From NCBI GenBank assembly GCA_007922305.1, contig ML677385.1, forward strand, positions 4,738,336 to 4,802,335: 64,000 nt of DNA, given 5' to 3'. This stretch comes from Dermatemys mawii (Eukaryota > Chordata > Testudines > Dermatemydidae). Position numbers and translations under genes: made by a program. The notes beneath the pieces are model-generated. The model saw nothing but the letters and a program-made list of their open reading frames with translations. It had not been told where the DNA came from and did no database searches. Below, piece by piece: positions 34,533 to 47,676 of this stretch (positions are counted from its first letter, which is position 1; each line of letters starts with the position of its first letter).

Positions 34533-35214
34533 CAGAGCTGGATTAAGCTATCACTTGGCCCTAGACAAATATATACTTCTGGACTGCTCTACTGGCCAGG
34601 TAACTAGATGTTCCCATGGTATGGATGCAGTTATATTGATTCTGTCCTGGCCAGCATAACTGCACTAGTGATCTACTCACTCAAGCAGATCTAGCTCCTG
34701 CTCCATGGATGTTGCTTAGATAACCCTCTCCTATTCAGCTCAGTCAGTGACTGGTTCCTGCTGCATGGACACTGAACTAGTAGCTCTCTCATGTCTGCTC
34801 TCAGCTGGGTTCTTCGCCATCCATCTTCTGATGGATTCCTCCAGGCAGGCACCCCCTGCAGCTCCACATACTTGTGGCAGGTCTTGAGGCCATCATTGAG
34901 TGAGTGCTGAAGGCAGATCAGAGCAGACATGGCTTGCTAGAGGTGGAGCGAGGCTGGCCAGGCCCCTGCAGGTCCGAGGAGTGCTGGTGAAGGAGCTGGT
35001 CTCACAGCAGTGGTGAGGAGGAGCTATGCTGGCTGCTGGAGTGCCCACTCGAGTTTGGCCCAGCTGCCCCTCGGTCATCATGATGGAGGACTTGGCCAGG
35101 CCAAATCTGAGTGAGTGACATTGTGACTTGGCACATGGGATTGCAGTGTCAATCCGGTTGGGCCCCACACTAATTTGGGACCTAGGTATGTGCCTGTGCA
35201 TTAATCCGGCCCTG
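34533..35214. mobile_element. hAT-type MITE, 682 bp
   Basis: The left end CAGAGCTGGATTAA matches the reverse complement of the right end, CAGGGCCGGATTAA, at 12 of 14 positions. Flanking ATTGGGCC and GTTGGGTC agree at 6 of 8. The interior is GC-rich and non-coding; the frames at 34691-34930 and 34893-35231 are artefacts of it. Confidence 0.65.
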
Positions 35215-38200
35215 GGTTGGGTCTTCTGCAAGACATTATAGCTTGGAATTTAACACAAGTAGACCACATACTGTTTCTGCCCTCACATCCCATGCATGTT
35301 CATTGACTTCAGTGGGATGGGAGCAGAATTTACTCCAAATTGAACTGCCCTGACTCTCCAGATCGAAATCCAGACAGATGACAGCCTAATCTTGGTGGCA
35401 AGAGGCAATTCATTAGTATGAGGAAATAAAGGGGAGGAGGAGGGGCAACCATTGTGCTTAGCCCCTGCCATTTCAAACTAAGGTGGATTTTAAAATTGTA
35501 GTTTAGACTAAAAGCTAATGAATGCATTAAGCTGTAACTGGCAGCCACTAAAAGTATATTTCTGTATAAAAATATAGTAGCATTAGAAAAAATCCTCTGG
35601 TTTCTTCAGCCTGGAAAATCCACAGGAGTACTGGGTAAATAAGCACAAATCTGCCTGAATACTTTCCGGAGGGGCCTCTTGCCCCAGCCTGACTCATCAC
35701 AGACAAATGCTTAATAGGTTGCGGCTGGAAAATCCCAGGGAAAGCTAGCGATTTTTATGAGATGAGCACTGATTGTACAGGACCCTGCAGCTGTTGCTGA
35801 CCTGCCTCTGTCAGAGAAGGAAGATTATTACATAAGAGACAATGCGAGAGACATTACATGAAAAGTTGCATTTTGTTTTCTTTCCCTGTACAAGAAAAAG
35901 ATTTTCAAGAGAAATGACATGGGTAATTTGCAGTTGGCTCCTTCTGCGGCTTGTTTGGGAGCGATTCATTATTATTATTTTCAAAATATCCTATATGGTC
36001 TTTACATATATGCCCCACACCCACACATGTATATACGGCTGCAATCCCTGCTCAGTTCCTCTCCTCCCACCCTCCTCGTTGTTAAAATCGGCTGTCCTAA
36101 CTGAGAGAAAGAGACTATTTGTCTTCAAAATGCTTTGTGTGTGTGTTAGCAGAGGCTCTTCTCTTGTTAATTGTCTAAGCTTTTTGTTTCTTTAATATCC
36201 AGGGGTAGCATCCCTTCAGAGCATGTGCTGAAGAGTGTGAGTGTAATACCATAATCCCTTAATGCTTTTGTTTGCTAAGTATTGCTTTTTCTCTCACTCC
36301 CCTGGTGATGTCAGCTGCTTCTGCTCTCTTTTTTGGTCTCAGTTCTCCATAAAATCCCCCCTATAGCTGAATCGGCACACTGAGCAGCTTGTTCCTTGGT
36401 AACCCTGACAACCAAAATGATGTCAGCAAGAGGATTCAGCATCACAGTGAGAACTCCAATCTAATGAAATGCTACTAATGCCTTTTAAAGTGTAGTTAAA
36501 ATATTTCTGATACAAAAAAGAGGGTGTGTGCGGTGGGCAGGGAGGAGAGAAAATGGAGGGAAAGTTCTCTTTTCATTTTGACTGTCTGTGCAGTGATAAT
36601 ACTAGCTTTTCCCCAGGCTCCATAGGAGTGTCAGTTTCTGTCAGAAAGCATTATCTCCTAGCCCTAAAGTATTCATCTGCACCTGCCTCTCTGCTAGAAC
36701 CAGCTGCAGATGTCTGGGTGGTCACTAATTGACTTGCAGTTGTGGGATAATAGTGGAACTCACCTATCGTAATTCAGTCTCAAAAGGAAGCACAGGTCAT
36801 TTTTTTTATATGTCATCATTGAATCCAGATTTACATTTTCATCCCTCATGCATGGAGCAATTGCTCTGCTCCAGGTCACTAGGAGTGTAGGAATGTCACA
36901 TTTCATTTCACTTCCAAAATGCACTAGTAAGAAATAAAGGTCGGAGGAAGCAGAGTGTGAAAATGGAATGAGGTACAGCAGCATTCCCTGGTGCCGGGTA
37001 AACAAGGGGTTAATGTGCTCAGCTTCCCCTGTTCCCTTGTACAGGTACTCCAGGGAAAGGCTATATACTGCTTTGAGAAAGTGGGGCTTGTGGGACAGTG
37101 CTGAATTGCCAACTGGGGAATTAGTCTGTTGGCGTGAAATTATTGGATTCACTCTATGTAAATCTCGCCCTCCCGTGTCATTCCACCAATTTACTGGGCA
37201 CTACTGCCAATTCCCAAGTAACATTGCTCCCATACAGAGGGGCAAAAAATGAACTAAATTTACTCCGCTCCATCCTGAGCTCCTGCCAAGCCAAGTCCTT
37301 TCTCTTGTGCCAGGTGGAACTGATCCACAGCTAGGCTCGAGGAAAAGAGCGGCACTTTTATCTCTTCCTTCCACTGTTGCTGCTGCTCAAGCAGAAGAGA
37401 GTGTTCTTTGGTTGGGTTCTTCTTTCTCTGTCTGAGCCCAGGCAGAATGAGCAAGTCAGCATGCTCAGACCTTGTGGTGTGGCAGCTCTGGTACCACAGG
37501 GAAGGCCAGGTTAGTAATAAAGTGGTAAACTACTGGACTGGACTTTAAAATCTGGATCTAGCAGACGATAACCTTCCCTACCAGAAGAGAGGCAATTCAC
37601 GTGCTAAGAAAGAAATATAGGCAGTGCCTACCAACCAGGCTTGCACAGTACTGGCTCCTCTTCCCCACATAACAATTCATGTATTTGACACAATAAACAA
37701 ATACAGGACAACATCCGTTATCCCTAACACTAGTGGGGCCTCCCAAACGTGCATATTAGGGCAGCCAGCTCAGCAGACACTGAATTCAGTGAGTGCTCAT
37801 GTTCCTCCATATTCCTCCTTCTTTAAGCACCAACTTCAAAGTCTGCTGTTCAAGGCCACTTTGTTCTGAGGAGCTGGATGACTTTCCTCAGTCGCCCTTC
37901 AGTGCACTGGTCTTCGGGCACTGCAGGCAGACTTCAGTGCACAAAGACCAATGCGCTGCTGCGCTGCTTAGCCAGCTGGCCTAGGGGAAGCCAGCCAGCT
38001 CTCTGTAATAGAAGGAACCCTGCAGAGAAGGAGACTCTGCTGCTCTTTCTGCTGGACAGCTGGCTGGGACAACTTTGAGGATGAGTGGGTGCTGCCACAA
38101 TTACCTGAACTCACTTACCTGTAGTCCTCAGGGAACATGACCTTTTTATGGCTAACAGGAATTTTCAGATAAAGGATGTTACACTGCCTATAAAACTCTG

Positions 38201-38335
38201 AAATGAACTGGAGTAGGGTGAAGTGAGCGGTGGGGGCAGAGTTGATAACCTTTGGCCATATTACTAAGTGTTGGGTTCCTTTCTTAGATGCCTGTGAAAG
38301 ATCAGTTAGCACTTGCCGTATTCCGTCTCCTCACG
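35215..38335. other. Long non-coding stretch
   Basis: About 3 kb with no recognised element other than the candidate regulatory block at 35640-36260. Many overlapping short frames (36526-37984) have no family motif and no plausible splice-site context that I can defend. Confidence 0.35.
35640..36260. promoter_or_regulatory. Candidate conserved non-coding element
   Basis: A repeat-free block with varied, non-repetitive words such as ACATAAGAGACAATGCGAG and CGATTCATTATTATTATT. It lacks the marks of the interspersed repeats around it. Candidate only; needs alignment to decide. Confidence 0.2.
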
Positions 38336-38492
38336 AGCACCAGGCACTAGAGTGCCATGCTGGCATAGGGGTCCTGGGAGTGCCATAGCACCCCCTGGAT
38401 TGAAGTGGTTTCCATCGTAAACAGGGGTTACAATTTGGTTCAATGGATCTCAGCACTCCCACTATATAAATTATTCCAGCATCCCTGTATGC
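38336..38492. repeat. Interspersed repeat, MITE-like
   Basis: Contains GCACTAGAGTGCCATGC on the left and AATTATTCCAGCATCCCTG on the right. The sequence between (CCCCCTGGATTGAAGTGG and GGTTCAATGGATCTCAGCAC) is familiar as a repeat of turtle-type genomes. A partial relative, GTGCTGGAACTAGGAATAC, begins at 43941. Ends and class are uncertain. Confidence 0.45.
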
Positions 38493-38572
38493 TGGCTCCC
38501 CATACATTACCAGGAGAGGTTCCAAGTTGCTGTCCTGGTTTTCAAGTCCCCCCATGAAACTGGCCCTATATA

Positions 38573-38580
38573 TCTTAGAG
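38573..38580. repeat. Left target duplication of hAT MITE
   Basis: TCTTAGAG, identical to 39109-39116. Confidence 0.9.
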
Positions 38581-39108
38581 CAGTGGTGGGCAAACTATGG
38601 CCCAGGGACTGCATTCATCCCTCCAAACATTTTAATCTGGCCCTCAAGCTCCCACCAGAGAATGGGGGTCCAGGTTTTGTCCCTCTCTGGTGCTCCTCTG
38701 CATAGGGGCAGCCAGGGGGCTCCGCACACTGCTCCTGCCCCAAGCACTGCCCCTACATCTCCCATTGGCCAGGAACCATGGACAATGGGAGTTGTGGGGG
38801 CAGCACCTGCAGAGGGGGACAGCATGCAGAGCTTCTTGGCCGCGTCTCCATGTAGGATCTGGAGGGGGGACATGCTCCTGCTTCTGGGAGCTGCTTGAGG
38901 TAAGCACCGCCCGGAACATGCATCCCTGACCCCCTCCCATGCCCCAACCCTCTGCCCCAGACCTGTTCCCCCCTCCCTCCGAAACTCTTAGTCTCAGCCT
39001 GGAGCACCCTCCTGCACTCCTAAACCCATTTTCATGAGCATTCATGGTCCACCATACAATTTCCATATTCAGATATGGCCCTGGGGCCAAAAAGTTTGCC
39101 CACCTCAG
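38581..39108. mobile_element. hAT-type MITE, 528 bp
   Basis: The left end is CAGTGGTGGGCAAACT; the right end, reverse complemented, is CTGAGGTGGGCAAACT. A perfect 8-bp target duplication TCTTAGAG flanks it. The GC-rich interior contains CCCATTGGCCAGGAACC followed by ACAATGGGAG, a paired-CCAAT hairpin also found in the element at 48.6 kb. Five overlapping open frames on both strands inside it (38527-39090) reflect base composition, not genes. Confidence 0.9.
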
Positions 39109-39116
39109 TCTTAGAG
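39109..39116. repeat. Right target duplication of hAT MITE
   Basis: TCTTAGAG, identical to 38573-38580. Confidence 0.9.
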
Positions 39117-42100
39117 TATACTTCCCTCTCTGTGGTAATGACCTCCCTTGACAGCTATGTTTTTCAAAATCTATATGAAGTAGTCAGTCTCAAGGGTGAA
39201 GCACATGAAAGCAAGCAACATGGCTTTCTCAGAAGTAAGGCCAAGACTCATTACCGAAGGAGATCAGACACACCACAAATCTCATGGCTCTCAGCATGAA
39301 ATGAAAACCCTCATCTCTGGCATGGCTTTGCTCCAGCCCCATCTACAAATGTCAAAAGAGGGAAAGATGAAGAAAAGAGGAAAAAGAACTGAAGGGAGAG
39401 AAAACAGAAGGAGAAATAGGATAAGGAAAGGCAAAAATATCACCTAATTGTCCTTGGGAAAAGAAGCAAGGAAAATTAGATCTTTGGCCACTCCTGAACT
39501 TGGTTTTCAATTCTTTCAGGAGGCACTAAAATCTATAAGAATGGACACCTTCATAAAAAAACATAGTCTGGCCTGGTCATCCATTCTATCTTTATATCTC
39601 TTCCTCAGATTTACGAGGGTCAAACATTTCTAGAGATGCTGCTTGAAAGCTATTCCATGGTTTGATGTAGTTATTATCTTTCATCTTTCTAAGTAAGATG
39701 ACTAGCCGTTTATCACTAACATCGCTTGTTATAGTTCACAGTTAGATTTCTGACAGGAGCTGGGATATTGAACCACTCACTCATAATATAATGGAGGTTA
39801 TTTTTTTTAGCCTACTGGGAAAATAGCAAATTCATTTTACAATCCTTAATGTTAATTTACAAGGATTTACCTTGCTCAGCTCCATCTTATTTGTATGAAC
39901 CCCTGTTTCTTATTATAATGGTGTCTGCACCTCTTGGCTTACAATGGGTTTTTATCTGCTCCATGAAATAATTTTAAATGAGTACTTGAACTTGTTGCCC
40001 CCTTGTGTTAATGGGCCAAATACAGAAAACATGAGTGTGTACAGCTCCTTTGCTGGTTTGTTTCTTCCCTTTGTAATCATTCTTCCATCAGATGATCTAT
40101 TCAGGTGGTTTTGTTGGCAGGTTTTTTGTGTGTGTGCTAAACTACAATAAAACAGCCCCACCCAATATTCTGGGTGTCCCTGAAAATCTTTTAAAACATT
40201 CCACTAAATAGAGCTGTTGGAAGCTGGTCAAGAATTTTTTTTCCCCATGAACAATTTAGATGAAAAAGAAGAGTGGGGTAGGGTATTGCTTTCTGTGAGT
40301 CTCAGAGTTTTTTCTGGTTTGCATTGAAAAAACCAAGAACTGAAAACTTGAACATTTCCATTGACAACATGAATACAACAAAAATTAATCAGCCTCCTCA
40401 CACAATCTTCACAAGAGTCCCACAGCACTGCTGTGCAGCCCTGACCCAAGGACCTGACTCCTCACAGTCAAGGGAGAAAAGATATGCCTTGCAGCCCTTT
40501 CTCAAGCCTAACAAATTCAGGCTGGGAGAAGGGAGTTTCATAGGCCTATTTTATAAGCTCATATGTTATGAGTGGGTTCTATAAGTCTGGCCACGCCTCT
40601 GCATAGGAGCCAGAGAAGGGACATGTCGCTGCTTCTTTTTAACCCCAAAGGTGATAATCATGCCAACAATTATTCCAGCCAGAGGTGCAGGATGGTCAGG
40701 TTTCAGTCCTGAACCAGTGACAGGTTTAAAGGCCAATATCTCTCAATCCTGCAGAAGTACATAAGGGAGATCCATGCCTTCAGGAAGAGGAGATTTGTAG
40801 CTCTTATTTCTCAACATGGAACGTCCAAAGATGTTGAACTTTAAAGCCATAACATTTTTATGCATAGAAAAGATATTTTAGGTCTCTGACTTAGAGATGT
40901 TTTAAGTGCATTAGTTATACTTGCTTTCTGAGATCTGTACATGTGAGCTCTTGGTGACCAAGATACCTGGCTTTAATAGTACTGCCATACAAAAACAGTC
41001 CCAAAATATTACTTTAAAAAACTCTTTATTATATTCCTAAAATAACACTATACAGGAAAGATTACCTGTCTGTAGCCTCCTTGCCATTTGAGTACTTGAG
41101 AAAAACAGCTTCCAGCAGTTCTCACAGACAGCAGCACAGAGCTGGGAGAACTAAACATGAAATTACCTCCCTAGTATTTGCTTGAGCCACAAAAGCTGCC
41201 TGAGTGGGCTGAAAAAAGAGCTCATGTGACAAGTAGGGAAACCAACTGCAGGCCCCAGAGAGCCTCAGTTTTGTCATCTCTTGTGTATTTTACCATGAGT
41301 CTTCCAATATTTGGTGTTTTTCTTAAAACGCCAGCAGCCGGAATCAAGGGATTGCATGAGAAAACAAATTTTTAGCCCTCATGATTGCAGTAAAAAGCTT
41401 GAAAATGTAAGGTGAGTTTACCCTAGAGCCTCAGAAACCAGATTGCGGTGGGAAATCCCCAAACGTATTCATTTTTTTAATAAAATCATGATTGTTAAGC
41501 CAATCTCATGATTTTTGGGGCCTGACTCATGGTTTTTGAATGCTTGAAGTTCACGTGGCAGACACCACCCAAACCCGTGAGCTGAGCCTGGACAGTTCCT
41601 GTGTTTAGAAGGAAGAGAAGGAGTTACCAAGCCAGAGCCTGACCCATAGGCCAGAATGACTGAGCAAAAGGGACAGGTGTTTGGTGAGAGAGTGCTGGCT
41701 TCAAGGAGTTGGGTTACAGCAGCAGGTGAGGACACAGCTGCTGAGTTTCTGTCTACTCCAGAGAACCAGACATTCCATTTGGGGTGTTTTTGACCTGAAA
41801 GGGCTGCCTGTCAGCTGAGTCCAAGAGGCTTCTACTGCACGGGGATCAAGGGTTCAGCTCAGGCTTGAGACACCATGGGATCCACTCAGCCTAAATGGAG
41901 AGTTATTGGCTTCCTAGTGAAATGCATTATCCCTCTCATCAACCTGGAACTTCACCCACCAGCTAATGCCTGTGGAGGGCCATTCTTGTTATTGTTACCT
42001 CATTGTTGGCTTTTGAGTATTTAAGGGAGGGAGTGTTTGATTATAGCTATGTGATTGGATAGTCACTTGTTTCGTATCACTAACTCTGCTACCTTCTCCT

Positions 42101-43289
42101 TTTGTCCCTAGTTCCTGCCCTTCCTCCTTTAATTTACCCCTTTCTTTTCCTGGAATAAATATTTGTTTGTCTGTAAAATCTGTCAGTCCCCTGTCTCCAG
42201 TCATTCTGATTTGTAATGTCCCGTAACTCAGAGGAGTTGTTATTGATATATGCGCTAGGAGGCACTGAGCACCAAGAACCCAGGGCCCCATTGTTCCTAA
42301 GACAGGACACTGAGCTCCTGAAGAGGGAGGAATACAGGGTTCTAATCATCCTAGGGAGTCATAACTACCCCAGAAAGGGGCTGCTCACACAAAGCTTTAA
42401 ATGAAATAAAGGATCCCCTGGCTGCTTTGTTCCCCAGCTGTCCACCTGGCAGGCTCCTCAGATTCCTGGGATCCCCAACTGCTCACAAAGGTTTTTTCAA
42501 ATTTTTCTGCAGAATGGAAGTTCCAATTCCAGCACACATCTAAGAGATCAGTTAAATGCAAAATTAGCATCCCTTCCACTTAGCTCCTAAAAAGAAGCAC
42601 AGAGTGAAGAATGAACTTGCCTGGATAATGGCAGTTCTTGTAGGGTTGGACTGTTGAGAATCAGCTTGTTGTTCTGGGTCTGGTTTACAGATACATTTTT
42701 TAAAAAATCTAGTCTCCATCTTCACCAGTTTATCATTTTCCTGAATTGAATTTACAGCTTGTGTTTGAACTTCAGTCACATATTTCCTCCCTCCTCCATT
42801 CCCCCAGTCCCCAATATTTATTAGTAAGGGCTTGGAATAAAGCATATTGTTCTGACAAGCATTTTTATCAGGGTAAATTGGCACCCACTAACTACTTTAA
42901 TTGAACAGAGTACAGGTTAATATGCAGATGTCTCTAATGGTTTACAAACACAGGCATTTCCCTGCTGAAGGGTGAAAATATTTCACAGAGTTAAAGAGGA
43001 GACTTATTGTTTCACAATGTAAAAAGAAGAAGAATGAGTTGTCCCCACTACTCCCACAGGGCATTCTTGAAAACCAGATGGTTGCATTTTGCAGACGCTT
43101 TTAAAGAAAACTTTAAAGAAATATGCTAATCATGCCATTGCTTTTTAGCTTGCATGTTTCTTTCTCCTTCTTCCTCTCCATCACACGATTACAAATCTGT
43201 TTCCATCTATAAACAGAATACTTATTGTGAGTTTGTTTATCTGTAAATCTGTGGGCTTGGCTTTGTAATACCAAGATGCACATTTCACA
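39117..43289. other. Long non-coding stretch
   Basis: No gene supported. A three-times iterated TCATGATTTTT-like word at about 41485-41540 marks a small interspersed repeat. The frames at 40228-40584, 41469-41735 and 41995-42884 lack domains. Confidence 0.35.
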
Positions 43290-43425
43290 GACTGAGTACT
43301 GTTCTTTATCATTTATATAGTGCCAGAAGGTGTTCACAATGCTTTACATTAGGGCAATGTGTCAGACAAAGAACATAATCCCTGTCTGGAGTTTACAGAT
43401 GGAAAGGAACACCATCAACTTGAAA
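43290..43425. repeat. Diverged SINE/LINE 3'-type repeat
   Basis: Words such as ATTTATATAGTGCCAG, CAATGCTTTACATTAGG and ACATAATCCCTGTCTGGAG follow the order of a widespread sauropsid repeat (GCGCTTTACA...GACAAGGTCCCTG). The family (MIR- or L2-like) is uncertain. Confidence 0.4.
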
Positions 43426-43929
43426 ACCACATTCATCTCAAAAGCTTTAGCCGCTGTTGTCAAAAGTAACAACCATATTTGAAAAAAGATACCATATATA
43501 TGTATATAGGGTGTCTGTATAAAGGAGACACCCTCCTAATCCCGTTCTGAGTGAGAGCAGCAGCAATCCTGTTGCTCCGTTATTAGTATACACCCTTTTG
43601 CAGGGTCTGAGGACCTTCATGTATATAAGCTTACACCAAGGCAGTGCATGAAACAGGAAGTGCAACCAACCATCAATAATACTGCAAAATTGACTATTCA
43701 CAGAGTGCTGGCAAATGCATAAAGACACTGAAAAAAAGGAAAATCTCTCTCTCCCATATATATATATTTATATGACTGTGGCTGAGCATGAGCTAGGAAG
43801 TTGTCTCCTTTTCCTGCAGAGAACAAGAGGAGCTATAGGAAGGTGGCTGGAGGACCTTCTCCATCCTCACTCCCCAGATCCATTCATAGTGCTGTGGAGC
43901 AATGGGAGCCACAGAGCCCTCTGTACCGG

Positions 43930-44110
43930 TGTAAGAGTAGGTGCTGGAACTAGGAATACTGGGGTCCTGAGGTTCCTGGCCAATGGGAGCTGTGGGGGCA
44001 GTGCTTGGGGCAGGAGCAGCGTGTGGAGCCCCTTGGCTGCCCCAATGCTGCATTATTTTTGCTCTTGTAGCTTTTTGTTTTTGTTTTGCGGGGGGGAGAG
44101 GGGGTGTTTG
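43930..44110. repeat. Fragments of MITE-type repeats
   Basis: GTGCTGGAACTAGGAATAC at 43941 resembles the repeat at 38336-38492. GGCCAATGGGAGCTGTGGGG at 43978-43997 matches half of the paired-CCAAT module of the hAT MITEs. A G run follows at 44091-44097. Probably a composite of truncated copies. Confidence 0.45.
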
Positions 44111-45169
44111 TTGCCCTAAGTTTAGAGAATGTTAGGTGTATCTGGCACTCTCGCTCCCTTGGAAAACTCCCCTGTGTGCTGCTCCTGTTCGCTATCTCCT
44201 CTGGTCACTTAGGAGCTGGCTTTTTAAATATTCTCCCTGAATAGCCCCACACCCTGGTTAAGGGCTGCTAAAAGGATTAGGGATTAAAGCCTTATTAAGA
44301 AGGTCTCAGCCTTGTCTAGAAGGCTGTTAGGATCAGCACATGCCCCCCAGAAACAGATCACTCCATAAACTTCTGTCAAGCAGGTACACAAGTGGTAAGC
44401 ACACAAGAAACAGTCAACAATTCCACCCCAAGGGTCACATAGTCACTCCTGTACCCAGAGAACTCCCTTGCAAAACTCCTGTTTGGTGCACCTGTTTACC
44501 AGCTCCTCTACAGTGCTGGTGAACGCTCAGTCACTGTAGACATGATCACAAAAGTTCAAAGGTATGTACTTCATTTTGGAGTGTCAGTGATAGTGTTTTG
44601 ATCTGAGGCGCTTCCATAAACCTGGGACCCAACAAGGCCCATTTCCAAAGAGAGCCTTTTACAAGTGTTTGAAGTCTGAAAATATTAAAGGAACCTTCAT
44701 TACCTGAGTCATTTTGAACTAGACTGCATTAAACCTCTGAGAATAATCCTGCATTGATAGGATAGGATAGAGAGCAAAGGTGACTTAGGAGGCCTTTCTA
44801 TGTTAGGTCCAGGATACTACAAATATGACATCTTTCCAAGACAGTGGACTGCTACTCAAGAGTAGGTCATGAAGTCGTATATCTGAATCTTCATACAGTT
44901 TCCTGTGCTTCTGCTCATGTCTACAGAGATCATCAATACCTTCAGGGCTTTGCTTACTGACATCAAGGGAGGTTGAGGGTGAGAGTGACTGAACTTTCAG
45001 TAGGAAATGATTAGATGAGTGGCTGCTAACAGTGTACAGGAGAAATTCATTTTGGGCTTGGAACTGAACAGATGTTCTTGCTGGACCTGGTAAAATAATA
45101 TGTGTAGCTGGAGATAAATTGGTATGGTAGGACATGTATCAAAATCCATTAGGAGTTCTCTTTAGTCAA
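44111..45169. other. Non-coding stretch
   Basis: No recognisable gene or element. Confidence 0.4.
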
Positions 45170-45310
45170 GAATTGATAGATCTTCTAGAGGGCTGAGAAG
45201 CTTGCCTAAGGCCACAGGAGGGCTTAATGTTAGAGTCAGGGTTTAAATTCTGCAATTCTTTGCTCTCCGTTTGGTATTCAGGCCATTAGATGATGCCTCT
45301 TCTGCCAATG
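45170..45310 (-). repeat. MIR-like SINE, antisense, diverged
   Basis: GAAGCTTGCCTAAGGCCACA and GAGTCAGGGTTTAAATTC, then ATTCAGGCCATTAGATG, follow the inverted MIR core order. Low identity. Confidence 0.45.
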
Positions 45311-46921
45311 GATAAGTCAATAATTAATGATGTCCCTGCTGTAGAATTACTTTAGGTCCAGAGCTAGAGCACAACAGGATTAACTAGCATTTACAATGGA
45401 AAATACAGATAAAGCCATACCTTACCTGCATAACTTAACCCCCAGTCTAATCTAAATAGTGACTCTACATTTTAACATTGACCTACAAAACTGTGCCCCA
45501 TTCCATCTATAACTGATTTACACGACTTGCCTCTTCTGCAGCCTGTAGCACTTTGTTCCAAAGTTAAAAGACTTCTTGTATAAAAGAGGCTCAGTCCACA
45601 TGAATTGCTTACAGGCCATAAGCAAATCGTCTCCCTTATTGCCAAGTCATGACCTCTTGTTTTTGTATTAAGATATTAGCCTTTTTTTCTTTGCTGTGAT
45701 CTGGAATCCTTCTGGGCCCAGTGCCTTTTCAACCTGTAATACTCCTTATTGCCTAATTATCTGTTCTAGCATAATCATAAAACCTTTTAACATTTTACTT
45801 TCTCCCTCATGAAAATATATCTCAATCTCTGCAATATGACCTTCAGCTTCTATTGTGAACACAAAGACAAAAAGCATATTCTGGCTCTTAACTATATCAG
45901 CTTCATCTGCACTTTCCAACTGTCATCACTTCATGACTCACTACTTGCTTTTGGCTTCTTATGTATTTAAAGAACAAACTTGCTGTTTATCTTTATATCT
46001 TTGGCTATTTCTATTCTGTTTATTAATTTAGCAGCCCTTATCAACCTAATTTTTTCATTATCTTTTATCCTCCTTCACTGTTTTTAATAATCCCAGTAAA
46101 CTCTGTTCGTATCATAAATAATCCTGAGACTCTTTATTCATTAACATGAATACCCTCCGTTCCCACTGCTTGAACAGTCACTGGCAGGTGGAGACTTTGT
46201 ACATACGTCCATTCGTGGAGGGGACACGTCATTTATCTTCCTGTGACATGGTATAAAGGCATTCCTTAGCCCTAGCATGTAAAGGATCACAAGGAGAACC
46301 CAGACTCCCTGGTGTGAGCTTATTCCAATGCACAGAAAGATGCTGCTAGGGCAGCCACTTAGGAGAAAGGTGTGCTTCTTGCTGACAGTTGTAAAGGCCT
46401 CTGGTGGCTGTGACCAAGTGTTCTGAGCTGCTTGGCTCTTGATTTGGATGATTTTATGTTAATAACGCCACATCTGAGACCTAATTGTAGTTTAGGGCTT
46501 TATTTGACCTTCCCCAGCTGGGGTGTCCGTCCACCAGTTTATACTCCCTCTTCCCAGTGCTGATTGTTGAGAAGACTTGCATTTTCCCTTATCCTATCTA
46601 CTTTGGCTAACGTAGATTTGAAGGGATTTCTCCCTTCAAGTTAGAGACAGGATATTTTATCAGTCTGAGTGAGAATCACATGAATTCTAGAGAATCACAT
46701 GAATCACCTTTTTTCCTATATTCCACATCTTCCCTGTAGAGGATTCTCGTCCCTCTCCGGAGTGGCAGGGAAACACATCGCCTCACTATGCCCTTTCAGC
46801 AATGTTGGGGAATTTAGCCTGGCCACGGGGTTCTCGCGTTGTAGCAGCAGTGGAGACAAGATACAACAGTTATTCACACCTGTTGGCAGGTAGTAGTGAG
46901 TCAATGACTCAGACTCTCAGG
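45311..46921. other. Non-coding stretch
   Basis: AT-rich to mixed sequence with no gene or element boundary that I recognise. The right end may already belong to the LTR-like sequence that continues after 47122. Confidence 0.35.
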
Positions 46922-47122
46922 CAGGGCCGGCTCCAGGCCCCAGCACAGCAAGACCGTGCCTGGGGCAGCACTCTGTAAGGGGCGGCATTTCGGCCGCGCC
47001 GCTCCTCCTCCGCTCCCTCACTCCTCCAGCCGTCCCACGCCCCCGCTGCTCCCCGGCCCTTGCTCCTCCAGTGCCCTTTTTTTTTTGCTTAGAGCAGCAA
47101 AAAAGTTAGAGATGGCCCGTCC
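46922..47122. mobile_element. Possible hAT-type MITE
   Basis: Starts CAGGGCCGGCTCCAGG and the right side contains GTTAGAGATGGCCCG, a decayed inverse of the start. The interior is very GC-rich with a T run and GCAGCAAAAAAG. No clear 8-bp duplication. The 60-codon frame at 46956-47138 is an artefact. Confidence 0.4.
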
Positions 47123-47676
47123 GTCAGGCTGGGGCTAAGCAACCAGGTATTCAGCAACCCAGGCCTTGAGTCAGGGTGGGGCAGCAAACTGTCAGTGGCT
47201 CAGGCCTTCAGGCAGGGTCTGAGCAAACACGTAAAGAGCAACCCCAAGATCCTTGCTCTGAAAGGCCTGGGAGAGGTGGGAGTCTGACACCCACAAGTAG
47301 GGTGGCGGGGGGGACACAGGCCCACCCCCTTCACTGCATCCCAGACCAGGGCCCTAGCTGCAACAGAAGACCCACTGCTGTTTTAGTGGGGATCCTGGCT
47401 GGAACAAACTGACATAGACTCTGGCATTGCTGCCCCCGGGCTACTTCCTAACTCCCCCTCTAGAGGTACCTGGGTCCGGTTGGTGTCCTCCAAGGGGTCA
47501 AGCACCATGGGTTCCTCAGGGTAGCTGGGGAGGGGTAGGCTTGGCAGCTCCTCTGGGCTCTTGTCAGCATCAGGCATTGGCCGGTCTGGCCAGTCCTTGG
47601 GTCAGCTGCTGATTGCCGGGGTCTCCCAAACAGGACCTAGTCCACAGGCGTCTGGGAACCACTCCGCCTCGCTACA
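47123..47676 (-). mobile_element. LTR-like sequence, minus strand
   Basis: The right boundary, read on the minus strand, begins TGTAGCGAGGCGGAGTGG, a plausible LTR start. GC-rich, non-coding sequence with no retroviral domains follows. The other end and target duplication were not found. The MITE at 46922-47122 may be nested in the same LTR. Confidence 0.35.

Noticed and set aside
38527..39090. Several overlapping frames of 74-148 codons on both strands
   Set aside because: They coincide with a GC-rich MITE bounded by a perfect 8-bp duplication; composition explains them.
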